Shown here: piece after piece, positions 20,126 to 28,897 of the stretch
How positions within the stretch are numbered: the first letter of the stretch is position 1
Layout: each line of letters opens with the position of its first letter
Assembly: GCF_017948405.1 (NCBI RefSeq)
Contig: NZ_CP072844.1
Location: 1,240,001 to 1,304,000, forward strand
Reading direction: 5' to 3'
Source: Psychrosphaera aestuarii
Lineage (GTDB): Bacteria; Pseudomonadota; Gammaproteobacteria; Enterobacterales; Alteromonadaceae
Length of the DNA stretch: 64,000 bases
Position numbers and translations under genes: made by a program
The notes under the pieces: model-generated
Database searches by the model: none
Told to the model about the DNA's origin: nothing
What the model saw: the letters and a program-made list of their open reading frames with translations, nothing else

Positions 20126-20153
20126 TTGCATTAAAATCATAGTTTTATATTAT
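20126..20153 (+). promoter_or_regulatory. Promoter of tRNA-Pro
   Basis: TTGCAT (20126-20131) and TATTAT (20148-20153) are 16 bp apart, and the tRNA begins 14 bp after the -10. Confidence 0.6.
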
Positions 20154-20166
20154 CAAGGCTGTTAGT

Positions 20167-20243
20167 CGGACTGTAGCGCAGCTTGGTAGCGCACTGTCAT
20201 GGGGTGTCAGGGGTCGCTGGTTCAAATCCAGTCAGTCCGACCA
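20167..20243 (+). tRNA. tRNA-Pro (GGG)
   Basis: A 77-nt cloverleaf with CGGACTG/CAGTCCG acceptor stem, D-arm TAGCGCAGCTTGGTAGCGCA, anticodon region GTCATGGGGTGTC (anticodon GGG), T-loop TTCAAAT and encoded CCA. It closely resembles enteric tRNA-Pro(GGG). Its last 20 bases are duplicated downstream. Confidence 0.96.
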
Positions 20244-20310
20244 ATTCTTTTACTCTAGGTTCCCCAAAATTATCACTCACTCAAAACGAGCAGAAGTCCC
20301 TCTGGATTTA
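20224..20310. repeat. 87-bp direct repeat, left copy (includes tRNA-Pro 3' end)
   Basis: This copy is identical to 20400-20486 (offset 176). The first 20 bases are the 3' end of tRNA-Pro; the last bases match the end of the YfcC-type gene, including its stop codon. Flanking bases differ on both sides. Confidence 0.97.
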
Positions 20311-20329
20311 GAGCCAGCGAAGCGGTTCA

Positions 20330-20398
20330 CTGGATTGTCAGGAACAATCCAGAACGTCATTCATGACGGCCGTAGGGCAAAAAACAGGACGTTTTTTG
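20330..20398. repeat. Cluster of three short hairpins (REP-like) between the direct repeats
   Basis: Three hairpins lie in a row. CTGGATTGT/ACAATCCAG has a CAGGA loop (20330-20352), CGTCAT/ATGACG has a 2-base loop (20355-20368), and CAAAAAAC/GTTTTTTG has an AGGAC loop (20378-20398). Between the last two is GGCCGTAGGGC. Shared AGGA loops suggest a repetitive-extragenic-palindrome type element rather than a simple terminator. Confidence 0.7.
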
Positions 20399-20399
20399 T

Positions 20400-20486
20400 A
20401 AATCCAGTCAGTCCGACCAATTCTTTTACTCTAGGTTCCCCAAAATTATCACTCACTCAAAACGAGCAGAAGTCCCTCTGGATTTA
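20400..20486. repeat. 87-bp direct repeat, right copy (ends in the YfcC-type gene stop codon)
   Basis: Exact copy of 20224-20310. It restores a 20-base pseudo-3' end of tRNA-Pro without the rest of the tRNA. Its final three bases are the stop codon of the minus-strand carrier gene. Confidence 0.97.
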
Positions 20487-21899
20487 ATTCATCACTTCCA
20501 ATAGTGGTTGCACATCACTGCCGTAATCAAAGACCACAGCTAACACCAACACGAGCGACGCAGCAACCATTAACTTTAAGATTAATGGAATACAGAATCG
20601 GAACCAAAGGTGATAAGGCACACCGGCCATACCAATTATTCCCATTAAAACCGCATTGGTTGGGATGATCATATTCGAAAAGCCATCACCGAATTGATAG
20701 GCGAGAACAACAATTTGACGATTAACCCCCACCAAATCACCAACTGGCGTTAATAATGGAATAGTGACATATGCCTGGCCGCTGCCCGATGGGATAAATA
20801 AATTCAGCAAGGTTTGCATCACAAACATACCAACAGCGGCAAGTTCGGAGCCTAACATTGATAATGGAGATGACATACCGTGGACTAAAGAATGCAAAAT
20901 TTGACCGTCTTCCATAATAAGAGCAACACCACGAGCGACACCAATTAACATTGCGGTTGAAGCTAAATCTTTAACGCCTTCAATAAAATTATTAGCAGCA
21001 ACATCAGCATTAAGTTTGCCAACTATTGAAGTGAATAACCCCCATAAGATAAATAAAGCGCCAAGTTCGTATAGATACCAACCTTTTTGAGAAATGCCCC
21101 ATACAGCGGTAATAATAGTTGCGACTAATCCGAATAGGATTAACTGATGGCGTAATTCAAGTTTTGGGTATTGTGTTATTTCTTTACCACCGAGTGGACA
21201 GGGTAATGAAGCTGTCATGGATGAAGCAGGATCATTAAGCACCTTAGTGGCGTAACTCCATACATGATGAAAACCAATTAGAACAAACGGAATAAAAATC
21301 GCTAAACGCAATTCAATCCCCGAGTAAACAGGAATGTCCGCTACATTTTGTGCAACCATGACGGTAAAAGGGTTGAATGCAGAAACGCCATACCCAATAC
21401 CATAACCAGTAACGATCATGCCGACAGCAGTCATAGCGTCAAGCCGCATTGCTTTACATAAACCAACCAGTATTAGTACAAAAGGAATGTACTCGCCCGC
21501 CATACCAATTGCACCAGATGCTAAGGCAAAACAAAACACCACCATGAATATCAATAAATTAGGTTTTTGACCAAAGCGTTCAAGTAAACGTCCGATTAGC
21601 GCATCTATTGTTCCTGTTGCTCTAGCAATGGCTAATACGCCACCGACGATAAAAACAAAGAAAATAATGTCTTGAGCAGCAGCTAATGCTCTTGGAAGTG
21701 CAACTAAGAAGTCCATTGGCGTTAAACGAATTTGCTCTTCAGCTAATTCAAAAGTACCAGGTACGACAGTACTTCGACCATTCTCTAGGGTTACCGTTTC
21801 AAAATAGCCTTGCGGTACAATCCATGTCGCTATGTAAGCGACAAGCATCATTGATAGTAACAGAACAAGCGTATGTGGAACTTTAAAAGGTTTTGTCAT
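20484..21899 (-). CDS. YfcC/DcuC-family (C4-dicarboxylate anaerobic carrier-like) transporter
   Basis: A 471-residue membrane protein with about twelve helices. The N-terminus FKVPHTLVLLLSMMLVAYI and IVPQGYFE, and the later NLFIPSGSGQAYVTIPLLTP and GDGFSNMIIPTNAVLMG, are characteristic of the YfcC branch of the ion transporter superfamily. Members are annotated as C4-dicarboxylate or basic amino acid exchangers; the substrate cannot be assigned here. The gene ends inside the 87-bp repeat beside tRNA-Pro, so its final codons are part of the duplicated segment. Confidence 0.88.
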   Translation of the reverse strand: MTKPFKVPHTLVLLLSMMLVAYIATWIVPQGYFETVTLENGRSTVVPGTFELAEEQIRLTPMDFLVALPRALAAAQDIIFFVFIVGGVLAIARATGTIDALIGRLLERFGQKPNLLIFMVVFCFALASGAIGMAGEYIPFVLILVGLCKAMRLDAMTAVGMIVTGYGIGYGVSAFNPFTVMVAQNVADIPVYSGIELRLAIFIPFVLIGFHHVWSYATKVLNDPASSMTASLPCPLGGKEITQYPKLELRHQLILFGLVATIITAVWGISQKGWYLYELGALFILWGLFTSIVGKLNADVAANNFIEGVKDLASTAMLIGVARGVALIMEDGQILHSLVHGMSSPLSMLGSELAAVGMFVMQTLLNLFIPSGSGQAYVTIPLLTPVGDLVGVNRQIVVLAYQFGDGFSNMIIPTNAVLMGIIGMAGVPYHLWFRFCIPLILKLMVAASLVLVLAVVFDYGSDVQPLLEVMN

Positions 21900-22065
21900 G
21901 GTTAAACCGCGCCTAGCGTTAAATTGATGTATTAAATGCGTTAAAGAATAATTATTTTAAAGGAACTATACAACTGATCGTTCCAATTCATCATTGCGTT
22001 AAATAAACAGATATTTTGAAAGTTTTTAGTAAAAACCACGGTTTACTATTACAGAGGTGGGTGTG

Positions 22066-23373
22066 ATGATGAAATTTGCTGTAAAAATTGGACTAGCTAC
22101 ATTGATATTTGTTGGCTTTTATTTAATGAGTGGGCCGCTTTTAGCTTACAACAAATCACCAACAGCGCAAACAATGCAGCGTCAGAGTCTCGTGCTAGGC
22201 CTTGGCTGTTTTTGGGGCGCAGAAAAACGTTTTGAAGCCTTACCTGGCGTAATAAATGTAGAGTCTGGTTATGCCGATGGGCGAGGCTTAGAGCCTAAGT
22301 ATGATGAAATTGTAAAGTGGAAAAATCGTTTTAATCCAAACAACTTTGCTGAAGTTATCCGTGTTGAATACAACCAAAGTCTAATAGATACAACAACGTT
22401 ACTTAAAATATTTTTTGAGATGCATGACCCAACGCAAAAAAATAAACAAGGTAACGATGTTGGTACTCAATACCGCTCCACTATCCTTGTTCAGTCTGAC
22501 AAACAAGCATCACTTGCTCAAAAGCTGGCAGAACAATTTCAGCAACGTCTTAATGAAAAAGGACGTGGAGTCATCCAAACGGTAATAAAACCGCTCGATA
22601 AGTTTTACGCGGCAGAGGATTATCACCAGGATTACATAGCTAAAAACCCAAATGGTTATTGTCCAGACCACAGTACGGGTGTGACGTTTGGCCCAGAGCC
22701 TTTATTAGCAAAATATATGAATGTAGAGCCTTCAAAAGAAGTGGATAACTTACCACTGTTAACTGGAAAACATATCGTGGTGGTTGATGCGCCAAATTGT
22801 CCATATTGTGAAAAATTCAAAGAAGACGTCACGAATGAATATCAAGGAGACGTTCCTTTGCATTTTCGATTAGCCAATCAACTTAATCAGTTAACAATAA
22901 AGTCAGCGACGTTTGGTACGCCAACCATCTTATTTTTAGAAAACGGGGTAGAGCGCTTAGGTCATATGGGCTATCTATCTCCTGAAGAATTTTATCAAGC
23001 TCTGGGAGCATTTAAGCTTGGTGATACAGAAGCATTTCAAGTCGCGTTTAACAAAGGAACCGATAATCGCTTTTGTAAAGCCTACGAAAAGTTTCAAAAC
23101 ACTCCTCCAGGACAGTTTATCGACAGTCTATCGGGAAAAGCGTTATTCGATACAAAAGACAGATTTGACTCTGGTTCAGGATGGCTCTCGTTTACACGAC
23201 CAATCGAAGGTGCGGTCACTTATCATCAAGATAACTCATTTGGTATGCGCCGCACGGAAGTAAAAGCAAAAGTATCAGGTATCCATTTAGGCCATGTATT
23301 TGATGACGGACCTAATGGCAGTAAACGTTATTGCATAAATGCCACCGTATTGGATTTTGAGCCGAGAACCTAG
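22066..23373 (+). CDS. msrAB: Secreted or membrane-anchored MsrA-thioredoxin-MsrB fusion, methionine sulfoxide reductase
   Basis: ATG 22066 is preferred because AGAGG lies 8 bases upstream; a GTG at 22057 overlaps that site. The 435-residue product has an N-terminal hydrophobic segment (about 5-27) that should export or anchor it. MsrA follows with the GCFWG motif (Cys about 48), then a thioredoxin-like domain with CPYC (Cys about 245 and 248) and GTPT, then MsrB with catalytic Cys about 423 in RYCIN. MsrA reduces S- and MsrB R-methionine sulfoxide, and the internal CPYC domain may recycle them. Domain order differs from Neisseria PilB (Trx-MsrA-MsrB). The usual MsrB zinc CxxC pairs are absent, and the DSGCGWPSF segment reads DSGSGWLSF. 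Confidence 0.9.
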   Translation: MMKFAVKIGLATLIFVGFYLMSGPLLAYNKSPTAQTMQRQSLVLGLGCFWGAEKRFEALPGVINVESGYADGRGLEPKYDEIVKWKNRFNPNNFAEVIRVEYNQSLIDTTTLLKIFFEMHDPTQKNKQGNDVGTQYRSTILVQSDKQASLAQKLAEQFQQRLNEKGRGVIQTVIKPLDKFYAAEDYHQDYIAKNPNGYCPDHSTGVTFGPEPLLAKYMNVEPSKEVDNLPLLTGKHIVVVDAPNCPYCEKFKEDVTNEYQGDVPLHFRLANQLNQLTIKSATFGTPTILFLENGVERLGHMGYLSPEEFYQALGAFKLGDTEAFQVAFNKGTDNRFCKAYEKFQNTPPGQFIDSLSGKALFDTKDRFDSGSGWLSFTRPIEGAVTYHQDNSFGMRRTEVKAKVSGIHLGHVFDDGPNGSKRYCINATVLDFEPRT

Positions 23374-23495
23374 GTCAACCTAAGTGGCTTATGCGCTATT
23401 AGGATCAGATATTTAAATTAGGCATTAAACTTTCTTTGAGCTATTCCTCTTTTTTCAATAGACTAAGGGCTGGATATTTTATTGAGGTTATTGTT

Positions 23496-25100
23496 TTGTC
23501 TAATATTTCACCAGGCTCACAGGGAGCAGTTGAAAATCGAAATTGGTTTAATCGCTTTTTAGCCACAGTCGAATGGCTGGGGAATCTATTACCACACCCA
23601 GTTACTTTATTTGCCTTGTTTGCGGCGGGTGTTGTAGTACTAAGTGGTATATTGGGATTCTTCGATGTTAACGTTGCCGACCCTCGTCCAGAGGGAGCTG
23701 CAGGTCGAGCATCGAACGGGTTAATCGAAGTCGTTTCGTTAATGAACGCTGAGGGCTTGCAAAGAATATTTACAGGCTTAGTGACGAATTTCACAGGTTT
23801 TGCGCCGTTGGGAACCGTGCTTGTGGCAATGTTAGGTGTTGCTGTTGCTGAACATTCGGGGCTGTTATCAGCCGCAATGCGAGCGTTGGTTATGAATGCG
23901 TCAAAACGAGCAGTCACAGTAACGATAGTGTTTGCTGGTATTGTTTCAAATACAGCTTCAGAACTTGGCTATGTGGTATTAATTCCATTAGCGGCGATGA
24001 TTTTCCATTCATTAGGACGCCACCCTTTAGCAGGTTTAGCCGCCGCATTCGCAGGGGTGTCGGGTGGTTATTCAGCAAACATTTTTTTAGGTACGGTTGA
24101 TCCGTTATTAGCTGGTTTTACCGAAAGTGCTGCGCATCTAATAAACCCAAATTACGTTGTTGGGCCGGAAGTAAACTGGTACTTCATGTTTGTTAGTACT
24201 TTTGTAATATCAGCCGCCGGTGCATTTGTAACTGAAAAAATCGTTGAGCCACGTTTAGGTCCATATAATCCAAAAGACGCGTCGATTGATTTGGGCGAAC
24301 AAAAAATGGATACTCCATCCGATGCCGAGCGACAAGGTTTAAAAGCCGCAGGATTAGCCTTGTTAGCTGTTACTGCACTATTAAGTATTACTATCATACC
24401 AATAGACGTGCCAGGCTTTGGAGCATTGTTAAACCCTGAAACGGGCAACATAACAGGCTCTCCGTTTTTAAAAAGTATTGTTGTTATTATTTTTATTGTA
24501 TTTGGCTTTGTGGGTTTTGTTTACGGCCGTGTAGCTGGAACAATGAAAAATGATCGAGACGTTATTGATGCAATGTCAAAGAGTATTGGTAGTCTTGGTT
24601 TGTATATAACGTTAGTTTTCTTTGCTGCACAATTTGTTGCTTTCTTTAAGTGGACTAATTTAGGAACTGTTTTAGCAGTAAAAGGCGCAGCATTATTGCA
24701 ATACTTGGGGCTAGATGGACCTGAAGTGTTTGTCTTGTTTATTATTATGTGTGCGATTGTAAATTTAAGTTTAGGCAGTGCATCGGCGCAGTGGGCAATC
24801 ACCGCACCGATCTTTGTACCTATGCTAATGTTGATTGGTTATGCACCTGAAGTTATTCAAGCCGCCTATCGTATTGGTGATTCTATCTCGAATTTGATCA
24901 CGCCAATGATGAGTTACTTTGGGTTAATCCTTGCGATGGCAGCTAAATACAAAAAAGACTTAGGCTTAGGTACGCTAATCGCTATGATGTTGCCATATTC
25001 TATGGTGTTTTTTGTAGTGTGGACCGTATTCTTTTATGTCTGGGTATTCTTATTGGGCATGCCAGTAGGGCCGGGCGCAGCAACTTATTACAACCCGTAG
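23496..25100 (+). CDS. AbgT-family transporter (p-aminobenzoyl-glutamate type)
   Basis: The likely start is TTG 23496, 8 bases after GAGG; an earlier TTG at 23436 would add an unusual 20-residue tail. About 534 residues. NWFNRFLATVEWLGNLLPHP is the typical AbgT N-terminus, and the GGYSANIFLGTVDPLLAGFT and GDSISNLITPMMSYFG segments are family signatures with hairpin loops. E. coli AbgT imports p-aminobenzoyl-glutamate, while other family members export sulfonamides, so direction and substrate are open. Single gene with its own terminator. Confidence 0.92.
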   Translation: MSNISPGSQGAVENRNWFNRFLATVEWLGNLLPHPVTLFALFAAGVVVLSGILGFFDVNVADPRPEGAAGRASNGLIEVVSLMNAEGLQRIFTGLVTNFTGFAPLGTVLVAMLGVAVAEHSGLLSAAMRALVMNASKRAVTVTIVFAGIVSNTASELGYVVLIPLAAMIFHSLGRHPLAGLAAAFAGVSGGYSANIFLGTVDPLLAGFTESAAHLINPNYVVGPEVNWYFMFVSTFVISAAGAFVTEKIVEPRLGPYNPKDASIDLGEQKMDTPSDAERQGLKAAGLALLAVTALLSITIIPIDVPGFGALLNPETGNITGSPFLKSIVVIIFIVFGFVGFVYGRVAGTMKNDRDVIDAMSKSIGSLGLYITLVFFAAQFVAFFKWTNLGTVLAVKGAALLQYLGLDGPEVFVLFIIMCAIVNLSLGSASAQWAITAPIFVPMLMLIGYAPEVIQAAYRIGDSISNLITPMMSYFGLILAMAAKYKKDLGLGTLIAMMLPYSMVFFVVWTVFFYVWVFLLGMPVGPGAATYYNP

Positions 25101-25120
25101 TAGCGAGTTGTAACTCTTAT

Positions 25121-25152
25121 AAAAATGGAGCCTAAGTCGGCTCCATTTTTTT
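25121..25152 (+). terminator. Rho-independent terminator after the AbgT-family gene
   Basis: The stem AAAATGGAGCC/GGCTCCATTTT with a 6-base loop (25122-25149) runs into a T-tract. It starts about 20 bp past the stop codon. Preceding A residues suggest it may also serve the converging minus-strand gene. Confidence 0.9.
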
Positions 25153-25231
25153 TATCCATTGAACCTAATTCAAAACCAAATTCTGATTTAACTATTTACT
25201 TTGTATCAAACATAAGCAGATTTTTGTCAGA

Positions 25232-26281
25232 CTAAAAAGTGATTTTTACTACAGTGTCATCACCACCAACAGCAATACAGTAGTTGCTGGTGCAATCAAT
25301 GGCCCACATATCAAGTGATGAAATAAGTTGCCACTTTGGGCTATTAGGTTTCAGCATTGCAATGCCATCTGGGCTTGTTGCAAAAATATGCCCTTGATTA
25401 ATGGCCGAGCCGTAAATAGCGCCATTAATTGGTAGGTTAGGTAGGGCAACCCAACTTTCTTGCTTGATGTTATATTGATAAGCAAGTGCCGGATTGTCTT
25501 TAGTTTTTAAAGTACCGCCGAACGCATAAACATTATTATCGCTCAGTTGCACAGAAAAAATACCTGCGGCTTCACCACCTTTAAATGGCGATTCGACGCT
25601 TTGCCAATCACTATTAACCTCTTTTATTAAGAGGCGTGGTTTTATCGTGTTGCCGGTTGCTATTACTAGGTCACCTCGGTTACTTGAGTTAATACAAGTC
25701 CCGCTTGAAGCAAACCCGCCCTCTAATGCTCGTGCATCATAAGGAAGGCGCTCAGGTTGCCAACTATTCGCATCGTCAGTTGACTTGAACACGGTTAAGT
25801 TTGAGTTAACAGAATCACCGTATAACCAATATGTTTGGTTTGCCTCAGTGATACAGTTATAAAAGTCGGTTGGTTTATGGCCTTGTAAAGTAAGTTGCCA
25901 GGACAAGCCGTTATCTTTTGATACATACACTCGTGACATGGCACCTTCACCGGCGGACATCAAAACAAGTCTTTGCGGGTCCGCGTACACATCTCTAAAT
26001 TGAAGTTTGTCTTTTTTTGCTGGCGCTTTTAAAGCTAGCCAGGTAAAACCCGCATCTTCACTCTTGTAAATGCTTGAGTTTGTGCCACTTACAAAAATAG
26101 TCTTATCATCAACAATTTTTACGGCTTGAAAACGGTTGCCGGTTGAAATTTGTTGTGCAGATACTTCAATGTGCAATTCTTGATTTTGTGCACTTACCAA
26201 TGTTGGACAGGCGAGTGCAAAAAGCGCAGTCATATACCAATTACGATTTCGTTTACTTGAGTTGACTCGATTTAAATTCAA
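25232..26281 (-). CDS. Exported beta-propeller protein with BNR/Ycf48-like repeats
   Basis: A 349-residue protein with a signal peptide (about 1-32, basic start then MTALFALACPTLVSA). The mature part has repeated S-x-D-x-G-x-T/S-W segments: KSEDAGFTWLAL, VSKDNGLSWQLT and KSTDDANSWQPE. These are Asp-box (BNR) turns of sialidase, Ycf48 and VPS10-like propellers. No catalytic sialidase residues can be assigned. It starts 15 bp after the S10 peptidase gene and is probably co-transcribed with it, so a role in the periplasm or at the surface beside the peptidase is possible. Function unknown. Confidence 0.75.
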   Translation of the reverse strand: MNLNRVNSSKRNRNWYMTALFALACPTLVSAQNQELHIEVSAQQISTGNRFQAVKIVDDKTIFVSGTNSSIYKSEDAGFTWLALKAPAKKDKLQFRDVYADPQRLVLMSAGEGAMSRVYVSKDNGLSWQLTLQGHKPTDFYNCITEANQTYWLYGDSVNSNLTVFKSTDDANSWQPERLPYDARALEGGFASSGTCINSSNRGDLVIATGNTIKPRLLIKEVNSDWQSVESPFKGGEAAGIFSVQLSDNNVYAFGGTLKTKDNPALAYQYNIKQESWVALPNLPINGAIYGSAINQGHIFATSPDGIAMLKPNSPKWQLISSLDMWAIDCTSNYCIAVGGDDTVVKITF

Positions 26282-26296
26282 ACTAAAAGCCTCGCA

Positions 26297-27832
26297 TTAA
26301 TATTTTGCTGGTGTGTTGCTATTTGGTATCGTGTTTTTGATAAATTCACGAATGTCTTGATTTGACTGTTTTAAGTCCTCTTTTCGAAGATACATCATGT
26401 GGCCACTTCTATAACCTTTAAATGACAAGCGATCTTTCATTTTTCCGCTTTGGTCTAGTTGCCACATAGAATATTTTGCATCGAAATAATTGGTTGCGCC
26501 GTCGTAATAGCCAGCTTGAATCATGACATTTAAATATGGGTTTTGAGCCATTGCTAAACGTAGGTCTTTACCGGTTGTGTTATTGCTTCTGTCCCAAGGG
26601 TATACGTTACCAAACATGTTGTACTTAAGATCAGTAATATAGCCGAGTTCTTCACGCAAGTAGTAGTTTATTGCAGGAGTGAAACTATGTAACCAGGAGG
26701 TTAATTCTGCGTTGTAGTCGGGGCGAGTACCTGATTCTTTTTCGTCTATTCCTAAGTATCTAGAGTCAAGCCGGCCAACTGTTTGTCCTTCATTTCGTAA
26801 CAATGCCTTCCAAAAATATGACGTGCTGATATCAAGATTGTTTTGTAAAACCACTTCTTTTGTCAAACCTGAATAGGTAGCAACTTTTGCGGCAATGTTG
26901 GCTTTTAATTCGTTTGAGATAAAACCACCTTGTGCTAAGGCTGGCAAATACTGACCTATGGTAAAAGATTCTACTTCGTTTAGAACATCGATTAAATCTC
27001 GAGATTGTAAATCATCGCTTAACTTGTTGTGGTACCACGCTGCCGCAGCAAAGTAAGGAAGTCTATTGGCCGCTTTAACAGGCCCATCTCGTTTCATACC
27101 CATATCAGTAGGGGAAACAAGTATAACGCCATTCAAATACATCCACTGGCTGTTTTGAAGCTCATGCGCCAAGCCTGCCACGCGAGTTGTGCCATAACTT
27201 TCACCAATTAAATACTTTGGCGATCTCCAGCGATTATTCCGAGTTACAAAGGTAGAAATCCAATCAGCTAAATAAGTGATGTCAGCATTAACGCCAAAAA
27301 ACATCTCTTTCTGTTCAGGCTTCGAAGGCATTTTGCCTTCTTTGTTTGGAAGTACTCTTGAGTAGCCGGTATTTACAGGGTTTACATAAACAATATCGGC
27401 AACATCTAAAATAGAATAGGGATTGGATTTTGTTCCGTAGGGCTGCAGAGGGTAACCTTCATCATCGACGTTTAAGATTTTAGGACCGGTATAGGCCATA
27501 TGCATCCAGACAGATGCTGAGCCAGGGCCACCATTAAAAGATATTATAAGTGGGCGTGTCTCCGAATTTTTAACGCCAGTACGCTTATAATAGGTATAAA
27601 AGAGAGTAGCTGTAGGCTCGCCATTTTCATTCCACACAGGCTGGTTACCGATAGTAGCGGTGTAAGACAATTTTGAGCCATTTATGCGTGTAGAAAACTC
27701 GTTGGTTGTGCTTTCATCAATTTTACTTTTTACGTCGTATTCTGAACTCATCGCATGTATATGAGCACTAATAGACATAAGAACGCCTATAATAAAAATG
27801 CGACTATATTTGGTGATATTAGTGTGAGTCAT
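26297..27832 (-). CDS. Peptidase S10 family serine carboxypeptidase-like protein, exported
   Basis: The ATG at 27832 gives a clean signal peptide (KYSRIFIIGVLMSISAHIHA) and has AGGA 7 bases upstream; an upstream ATG at 27916 would overlap the preceding gene. The product has 511 residues. SFNGGPGSASVW (oxyanion region), IGESYGTTR with nucleophile Ser about 212, QAGYYDGATNYF with the probable Asp, and GYRSGHMMYL with His about 478 complete the S10 catalytic triad in order. S10 enzymes remove C-terminal residues, usually at acidic pH. It is followed by the BNR protein and preceded by a WYL regulator on the same strand. Confidence 0.9.
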   Translation of the reverse strand: MTHTNITKYSRIFIIGVLMSISAHIHAMSSEYDVKSKIDESTTNEFSTRINGSKLSYTATIGNQPVWNENGEPTATLFYTYYKRTGVKNSETRPLIISFNGGPGSASVWMHMAYTGPKILNVDDEGYPLQPYGTKSNPYSILDVADIVYVNPVNTGYSRVLPNKEGKMPSKPEQKEMFFGVNADITYLADWISTFVTRNNRWRSPKYLIGESYGTTRVAGLAHELQNSQWMYLNGVILVSPTDMGMKRDGPVKAANRLPYFAAAAWYHNKLSDDLQSRDLIDVLNEVESFTIGQYLPALAQGGFISNELKANIAAKVATYSGLTKEVVLQNNLDISTSYFWKALLRNEGQTVGRLDSRYLGIDEKESGTRPDYNAELTSWLHSFTPAINYYLREELGYITDLKYNMFGNVYPWDRSNNTTGKDLRLAMAQNPYLNVMIQAGYYDGATNYFDAKYSMWQLDQSGKMKDRLSFKGYRSGHMMYLRKEDLKQSNQDIREFIKNTIPNSNTPAKY

Positions 27833-27908
27833 ACAACATCCTGTTAATTTAATAATAGATGAACAATTTATAACACTTAATAATACTTTTTGTACAAAAC
27901 TGAGGTAG

Positions 27909-28778
27909 TTAGTCAAATACCCAAGGTCGAATTAGATCTAAATTATCAATGACTATTTGTTGAGCCTTAGGATCTGCATTTATGGTGTGAATATCAATGT
28001 TCAATGAACGAAGTAAGTAGGCGATTAAACTTGCTCTTATGGTAATTTCTAATTTCCCATTATCCATTCCGTAATCACATTCTATGACTGCCTGTTGTTC
28101 ATGAGTAAGGCGACGGTCAGGGATAAGAATGACGGTAATATATTGATTCCAATTAACATCGTCGGATTCAGTTTTTGTACTTTTGGCGTCTTCGATTTCT
28201 GGAGCCTCGAAAAATCGCGTTAAAACGAAGTCTCTAAATGACTGGTTTTTTTCACAATACGCTCTTACATGCCAGCGGTTTGCAGCGAATACTAATGAGT
28301 GTGGAGCAATAACTCGACCGTCGGGCTTAGGATCGTTAATAGAACGGTAGTCAACTTCAAGGCGTAAATTATTGTGGCAGGCTTTTATTATCGGTCGCAG
28401 AATATCGGCGCTAATTGAACGGTTTGGAAGTGGAAGCTGGTGGCAATGACCAAACCCTAAATCGAGTCGTTCAAAGTGAAGATTTAAATCACTATTACGC
28501 TCTAATAGATGCAAATACTCTTCTGCGGTGCCTTGAGTTAAACGAGGCGAAAATTCTGGGCTTGGCAAATAACCTTTTTGTGAGGAATCATATATAAGGT
28601 TTTCTGGTGCTATTTCTTCAAGATACTTTTTTATATCTTTTGAAGCTTGTTGGCGACGAATACCAAAGTAGTCACATAAATGTTTAGTAGTTAATCGACC
28701 TTCCCATAGCGCCACAATTTCAATAAGCCTTAATCGAAGAAGCAAGTCATATCGGTAGGGCCAATGAGCGTCCGTCAT
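27909..28778 (-). CDS. WYL-domain transcriptional regulator
   Basis: A 289-residue protein. The N-terminal winged helix (about 8-60, RLTTKHLCDYFGIRRQQASKDI) is of the DeoR/HTH_11 kind, followed by a WYL-type ligand domain (about 130-205) with LVFAANRWHVRAYCEKNQSFRDFVLTRF, and a C-terminal WCX-like extension. WYL domains bind nucleotides, ssDNA or other small ligands in several bacterial regulators. It lies 76 bp ahead of the S10 peptidase gene on the same strand, making that gene and the propeller gene candidate targets. Confidence 0.85.
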   Translation of the reverse strand: MTDAHWPYRYDLLLRLRLIEIVALWEGRLTTKHLCDYFGIRRQQASKDIKKYLEEIAPENLIYDSSQKGYLPSPEFSPRLTQGTAEEYLHLLERNSDLNLHFERLDLGFGHCHQLPLPNRSISADILRPIIKACHNNLRLEVDYRSINDPKPDGRVIAPHSLVFAANRWHVRAYCEKNQSFRDFVLTRFFEAPEIEDAKSTKTESDDVNWNQYITVILIPDRRLTHEQQAVIECDYGMDNGKLEITIRASLIAYLLRSLNIDIHTINADPKAQQIVIDNLDLIRPWVFD

Positions 28779-28897
28779 GTTTAATCCTTTAAATGTGTTT
28801 CCAATCTAGGTAGTTTAAAGGCTTTGGTTAAACATGTATATGAATTAAAGGGCGGAGAAAGTTAACGTGTAACCATTGGATACACGTTGTTGAGTGT

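Noticed and set aside
20330..20398. A terminator for the YfcC-type gene or for tRNA-Pro
   Set aside because: No GC-rich stem with a downstream T-tract in the right orientation is found; the A/T run lies inside a stem instead.
20167..20486. A genomic island or prophage integrated at tRNA-Pro
   Set aside because: The direct repeats enclose only 89 bp of hairpins, and no integrase or mobile gene is near.
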